A DNA stretch of 64,000 bases from JAAYHV01 sp964400515. Its GTDB lineage: Bacteria; Bacillota; Clostridia; Peptostreptococcales; Anaerovoracaceae. Below, piece after piece: positions 62,541 through 64,000 of the stretch (positions are counted from its first letter, which is position 1; each line of letters begins with the position of its first letter). Made by a program: the position numbers and the translations under genes. The notes beneath the pieces are model-generated. The model was not told the origin of the DNA, did not search any database, and saw only the letters and a program-made list of their open reading frames with translations. The stretch is taken from positions 62,001 to 126,000 of the forward strand of contig CAYNTJ010000006.1 in the NCBI GenBank assembly GCA_964400515.1, given 5' to 3'.

Positions 62541-63923
62541 ATGGCAGACTTGTCAAAGATAAAAAGTGTACATTGCATAGGAATAGGCGGAATAGGCCTA
62601 TCGGCAATAGCAGAGATATTATTGAATCGCGGATACTTAGTTTCCGGTTCGGATATAAAAGAATCAAATATAACCAAGCATTTGGAAAGGCTTGGGGCGA
62701 TAATACATTATGACCATAGAGCAGAAAATGTGGAAAACGCCGATATGCTAATATATTCTTCGGCAGTATATTCTGAAAATCCAGAAATCATTAAAGCCAA
62801 GGAGATGAATATACCAATTAAATCCAGGGCAGAAATGTTGGGGTACTTGATGGATGAGTATGAAAATAGCATAGCGATTTGCGGAACCCATGGTAAAACC
62901 ACCACTACTTCTATGGTTTCTTTAATTATAAGAAGAGCAAATTTAAAACCCACCATATTGGTTGGCGGTGAATTAAACGAAATAAACGGAAACGTTGAAG
63001 TTGGGAACAGCCCATATTTTGTCACAGAAGCTTGCGAATATATGGACTCTTTTTTAAACCTAAAACCGAGGATAGGGGTAATACTCAATATCGATTCTGA
63101 TCATTTGGACTATTTTAAAGATATGGATCATATCGTAAGTTCATTTAAGAATTTTGCCGGCAAGGTTAAGGAAGATGGTATAATAGTAGCATATAATGCA
63201 AATCCCTTTGTAATGGAAGCCATTAGCGAAAAGAAAAATACTCTAACCTATGGGTATAGCAATGACAGCGATTATTTTGTGAACAATATAAGCTTTGATG
63301 ACATGGGAATGTCAGAGTTTGATCTGTATAAAAAGGGTGAATTTCAAATAAGGATAAAGTTGAATGTGCCCGGAGAACATAATATATTAAATGCCATGGC
63401 AGCTTATGCGACATGTGATTATTTAAAAATACCAAAAGAAACAATTGCAGAAACATTGGAAGCTTTCAAGGGAACCCACAGAAGATTTGATGTTAGAGGT
63501 ATGAGTAAAAAGGGCTTTAAGATTGTAGATGATTATGCCCATCATCCCACTGAGATAAAGGCTACTTTAAGTGCCATTGCAAATATCAAGCATAAAAAAT
63601 TGTGGTGCATATTCCAACCCCATACATATACGAGAACAATGGCATTACTTGAGGAATTTGCCAATGCCTTTGACGGCACGGACAAATTGATAATACCTGA
63701 TATATATGCCGCAAGGGAACAGAACATATACAATGTTACATCGGAAACTTTAGTTAAAATAATAAAAGAAAAACATCCCCAAAAGGATGTTGTATATATG
63801 GAAGATTTTGAAGAAATTGCAAATTTAATATATAATGAAGCTGAGGATGGTGATCTGGTACTTACCATGGGAGCAGGGGATGTATATAAAATAGGTGAAA
63901 GAATTTTGGAGATTGAATCATGA
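62541..63923 (+). CDS. murC: UDP-N-acetylmuramate--L-alanine ligase
   Basis: Adds L-alanine to UDP-MurNAc in cell-wall precursor synthesis. The protein has 460 residues from the ATG at 62541, which has GGAGG at good distance; the longer frame from 62502 has none. It has the N-terminal UDP-binding Rossmann motif HCIGIGGIGLSAIAE, the ATP loop GTHGKTT (115-121), NIDSDHLDYF and the C-terminal DDYAHHPTEIKATL, all typical of MurC. The stop overlaps the next start in ATGA. Confidence 0.96.
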   Translation: MADLSKIKSVHCIGIGGIGLSAIAEILLNRGYLVSGSDIKESNITKHLERLGAIIHYDHRAENVENADMLIYSSAVYSENPEIIKAKEMNIPIKSRAEMLGYLMDEYENSIAICGTHGKTTTTSMVSLIIRRANLKPTILVGGELNEINGNVEVGNSPYFVTEACEYMDSFLNLKPRIGVILNIDSDHLDYFKDMDHIVSSFKNFAGKVKEDGIIVAYNANPFVMEAISEKKNTLTYGYSNDSDYFVNNISFDDMGMSEFDLYKKGEFQIRIKLNVPGEHNILNAMAAYATCDYLKIPKETIAETLEAFKGTHRRFDVRGMSKKGFKIVDDYAHHPTEIKATLSAIANIKHKKLWCIFQPHTYTRTMALLEEFANAFDGTDKLIIPDIYAAREQNIYNVTSETLVKIIKEKHPQKDVVYMEDFEEIANLIYNEAEDGDLVLTMGAGDVYKIGERILEIES

Positions 63924-64000
63924 AGCTAAAGGAATATGAAGAAATCGCAAGAAACAGACGTAATATAAATATTAAGCATATGGAAAACGGCGTTGAATTT
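63920..64000 (+). CDS. Start of a GlmU acetyltransferase-like protein (cut by window edge)
   Basis: Twenty-seven codons from an ATG that overlaps the murC stop (ATGA) to the window end. NINIKHMENGVEF closely resembles the GlmU segment RINxxHMxNGVTFIDP, which lies at the join between the pyrophosphorylase domain and the left-handed beta-helix acetyltransferase domain. Because the frame begins only ~13 residues before this motif, the pyrophosphorylase domain would be missing, giving a stand-alone beta-helix protein. The conserved purR-spoVG-glmU neighbourhood supports this. The assignment rests on a very short match. Confidence 0.55.
   Translation, partial: MKLKEYEEIARNRRNINIKHMENGVEF

Overview
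The window is chromosomal DNA from a low-GC Gram-positive anaerobe, most likely in the Clostridia in the broad sense. Supporting signs are the AT-rich base composition, strong GGAGG-type ribosome sites, TTGACA/TATAAT promoters with 17-base spacers, and the presence of spoVG, a pur-operon-type purR, a YtrA-type GntR regulator, a YitT protein and a CoA-type acyl ligase. The species cannot be fixed from the sequence. Gene density is high, no gap without a gene exceeds about 220 bases, and there is no sign of phage, insertion sequence or CRISPR.

Layout. 1-10.2 kb: a cut-off DUF815-type ATPase and ilvE on the minus strand, then a small alarmone synthetase, valS-folC-glyA, a small P-loop protein, a Nudix hydrolase and a BMP-family nucleoside-binding lipoprotein. 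10.2-15.1 kb: a GlnK/GlnL-like two-component pair, an AGCS amino-acid symporter (frameshifted) with a triple TTTTGA repeat before its promoter, and ornithine carbamoyltransferase. 15.2-22.9 kb: one tightly coupled run of nucleoside ABC transporter genes (nupOPQ type), a YgiQ radical SAM protein, an orphan DNA methyltransferase and a YitT protein, then a tRNA-Arg. 23-32 kb: a lipoprotein, an M24 aminopeptidase, an acyl-CoA synthetase (frameshifted), a cation antiporter, and minus-strand yprB-like, ychF and lgt genes. An SOS-type Y-family polymerase with a LexA-like box in its promoter follows.

33-48.7 kb is a galactoside/hexose locus: pgi, a phosphoglucomutase, galE, a hybrid histidine kinase, a sugar nucleotidyltransferase (minus strand), a GH2 glycosidase, a GT-B-like protein of unknown substrate, a GPH sugar symporter, and a single 1142-residue protein that joins a GH36 alpha-galactosidase to a galactokinase. 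Together they would import galactosides, hydrolyse them inside the cell, phosphorylate the galactose and feed it into UDP-sugars and glycolysis. No galT is present; the nucleotidyltransferase is a candidate to fill that step. The fusion is the most striking object in the window.

48.7-64 kb: six tRNA genes behind two strong promoters, a zinc-ribbon/OB-fold membrane protein, an amidohydrolase, a GntR-ABC operon containing a WG-repeat protein and headed by a 42-base perfect palindrome, and an M29 aminopeptidase-PhzF-MocR operon. Then come a PHP phosphoesterase, pyk, spoVG, purR, murC and the first 27 codons of what looks like a GlmU acetyltransferase-type protein without its pyrophosphorylase domain. 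Two genes (AGCS symporter, acyl-CoA synthetase) are each broken by one extra G in a G run, so read accuracy at homopolymers should be considered before calling them dead.
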